Shown here piece by piece: positions 10,444 through 12,101 of a stretch of 12,101 nucleotides of DNA. Below the pieces are notes generated by a model. It worked only from the letters and a program-made list of their open reading frames with translations. It ran no database searches and was not told the origin of the DNA. The position numbers and the translations under genes are program-made. This stretch comes from DAOVFN01 sp964484305 (GTDB lineage Archaea > Aenigmatarchaeota > Aenigmatarchaeia > QMZP01). Position 1 is the first letter of the stretch, and every line of letters starts with the position of its first letter. Location: positions 1 through 12,101 of the forward strand of contig CAZAEI010000027.1 of the NCBI GenBank assembly GCA_964484305.1, given 5' to 3'.

Positions 10444-12101
10444 ATGGCAGATAACAGCTTTGCGGAGGATGTACTAAAGGCCTTCAGAAACATTATTAAG
10501 GAAATAGAGAAAGGCTCATCAGAGCATGACGTCAGATATAGGTTTGTCAAGTATTTTCTTGAGAATGTCCTTGGTTATGAGCCAAAATACGTCAAATGGG
10601 AAAAGAAAAGGGCTGACCTGACTATAATCGATGAAAATAATTTTGCTGTTTTTAAGATTGAAACCAAAAGACCAACTGAAAGCATAGACAAAGCACGGCA
10701 CGAAGAGCAGGCCTTCAAATACGGGGAAGAAACAACACGATTCATTGGTTTAACCAATTTCCTGCGGTTCAAGCTATGGGAAGTCAGGAAAACTGGAAGC
10801 GAATTAAGGATTAATCTCGATTTTTCCAGGATTTTGGAACATAAAAAGCCAATAGAAAATCTGTCCGCTGAAGAAAAAAGCCAGATTTTGTTTTTTAACA
10901 ATCTGACCAAAGAAACCCTTTTTGATACAAGCAAATACGAAAAATTCGATGAGACTTATGCAAGAATTGATATTACAAAGGATGCGGGATTCAGAAAGCT
11001 TCTCGAGAGGCTGAATTTCATAGCCAACAACCTGCTCCTGGGATACACGCTCAAGGCATTCGGCGAATACAAAGAAGGATATGGAAAATATCAGAAAGAC
11101 ATGGAGGATGTCTCGGGAATTCCCCGGAATGAAAAAAACGGTTATATGCTGGCAAAGGCAAGGCAGAAAGTGGAGAATGAGTATAGTAAATACAAAACAT
11201 TCGGCGGCTACTTCTTGTGGAAGGAGTATTCCGGTAAGGACACTTTTTCTGATGATGAGGTAAGAGAAATTTTCTGCAAGGAATCCATATACGTTCTCTT
11301 GAATAAACTGCTGTTTCTGAGGATTTGCGAGGATAAGAGGCTTCTGGAGAAAAACATATCCAACGGCGGAATAGAGGAACTAAGGTCAATGCTGAAAAAA
11401 AGATTTGAGGAGGATGAAATAAATAAGGAACTCTTGGAAATCGCTTTCAAGAGCGGGAAATCCCTGTATTCCCACTTCTATGAAACCGGGATACTTGACT
11501 GGTTCAGGACCGGGGACGGGGAACTGAACGAATTGCTCAGCAGGGTTTTGTGGATACTCAACCAGTTTGACTTTGCCCATGTCGACAGGGACATACTTGG
11601 GAATCTCTACGAGAAATACCTGCCGAGCGGGGAAAGGAAAAGGCTGGGAGAATTTTACACACCGACCGAAGTCATTGATTACATTCTGACATCGACCGGC
11701 TACACGTACAGCCATGACATTGAAACCAGAGACCTGCTCGACCCCGCCTGCGGCTCCGGGGGCTTTTTGGTAAGGGCATCAAGAAGGCTGATAAGCAGAT
11801 ACCTTATGAAATTCGGAAAGACCGACAAGAAGGAGCTCAGGGACCCCAGGAAATGGAAAGGCATTGCAGGCAGGCTGTCACCGGATGAGGCAAGGATAAT
11901 CCTCGAATCACTTCAAGAGCATATTTATGGCCTGGACATCAACCCGTTCGCCTGCCATATAGCAGAGATGAACCTGCTCTTCCAGATTATTGACCTGTAC
12001 CAAAAAACAAAAGAGAAATACGCTGAATTCAGATTAAAAAGATTCAAGATTTACCAGACAGATTCCCTGGAACTGCCAAGGCAGAAAAAGATTGATGACT
12101 T
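10444..12101 (+). CDS. Type IIG-like restriction-modification enzyme (nuclease plus adenine methylase), 5' part
   Basis: The frame opens at ATG 10444 and runs off the right end after 552 codons without a stop. The N-terminal ~110 residues look like an HsdR_N/PD-(D/E)XK nuclease: E27 in an early helix, D58 (RADLTI), then E73-T74-K75 (FKIETKRP), and GLTNFLRFKLWEV. A helical linker follows. From about residue 400 an N6-adenine methylase domain begins, with GEFYTPTEV (402-410), SAM-binding DPACGSGGF (433-441) and GLDINPF (496-502). The catalytic NPPY and any target-recognition domain would lie beyond the window. Nuclease and methylase in one chain point to type IIG; a BREX PglX-like or type I-related methylase is the alternative. 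The gene is AT-rich with AGA, CGG and AAA codons, unlike the core genes, and starts 192 bases after a tRNA, so it was probably acquired. Confidence 0.85.
   Translation, partial: MADNSFAEDVLKAFRNIIKEIEKGSSEHDVRYRFVKYFLENVLGYEPKYVKWEKKRADLTIIDENNFAVFKIETKRPTESIDKARHEEQAFKYGEETTRFIGLTNFLRFKLWEVRKTGSELRINLDFSRILEHKKPIENLSAEEKSQILFFNNLTKETLFDTSKYEKFDETYARIDITKDAGFRKLLERLNFIANNLLLGYTLKAFGEYKEGYGKYQKDMEDVSGIPRNEKNGYMLAKARQKVENEYSKYKTFGGYFLWKEYSGKDTFSDDEVREIFCKESIYVLLNKLLFLRICEDKRLLEKNISNGGIEELRSMLKKRFEEDEINKELLEIAFKSGKSLYSHFYETGILDWFRTGDGELNELLSRVLWILNQFDFAHVDRDILGNLYEKYLPSGERKRLGEFYTPTEVIDYILTSTGYTYSHDIETRDLLDPACGSGGFLVRASRRLISRYLMKFGKTDKKELRDPRKWKGIAGRLSPDEARIILESLQEHIYGLDINPFACHIAEMNLLFQIIDLYQKTKEKYAEFRLKRFKIYQTDSLELPRQKKIDD

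Overview
The window is from an archaeon. The evidence is an archaeal/eukaryal-type information-processing gene set (archaeal leucyl-tRNA synthetase, primase, GINS, eL44, eS27, aIF2-alpha, SRP54), TATA boxes about 25 bases before starts, GGTGA Shine-Dalgarno motifs, and a tRNA gene with bulge-helix-bulge introns. The primase is a single chain: a PriS catalytic core carries a C-terminal domain resembling the Fe-S domain of PriL. That fusion is known from Nanoarchaeum equitans and other DPANN archaea, so a DPANN-like host is the best inference, without a finer rank. All genes I can support lie on the + strand.

Left edge (1-696): a double-hairpin sequence resembling an IS200/IS605 (TnpB-type) right end abuts the 3' half of an AT-rich HAD-hydrolase gene whose N-terminal half is missing. 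An AT-rich spacer follows. It holds a hairpin and a possible 31-residue single-membrane-span peptide.

Core block (697-9938): GC-rich genes that write arginine almost only as AGG. leuS, a four-span membrane protein (4-base overlap) and a DUF2284 metal-binding protein look like one operon. The fused primase (leaderless promoter) and a GINS subunit follow, closed by a strong hairpin terminator. A 75-residue membrane protein sits behind a nested palindrome. Then come rpl44e, a foldable spacer and rps27e; aIF2-alpha with its own promoter; SRP54; and a 40-residue zinc ribbon. The genes serve aminoacylation, replication initiation, translation and protein targeting. Several genes have their own TATA box. 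Genes with a leader carry GGTGA 4-5 bases before ATG, while the leaderless ones do not.

Right edge (9939-12101): the most unusual part. A tRNA-Gly(GCC) gene has two introns, one at the canonical 37/38 site and one in the T arm (53/54). Each fits a bulge-helix-bulge splice motif. The 26 bases before this gene plus its first 14 bases occur as a perfect 40-bp direct repeat 140 bp upstream, and an 86-nt imperfect hairpin lies between the copies. Just past the tRNA the composition shifts to AT-rich, and a nuclease-plus-adenine-methylase gene (type IIG-like restriction-modification) runs off the window. I read this as the edge of an accessory island beside a tRNA gene. I do not see a complete, wholly unknown multi-gene system; the tRNA/repeat/hairpin locus is the best candidate for something undescribed.
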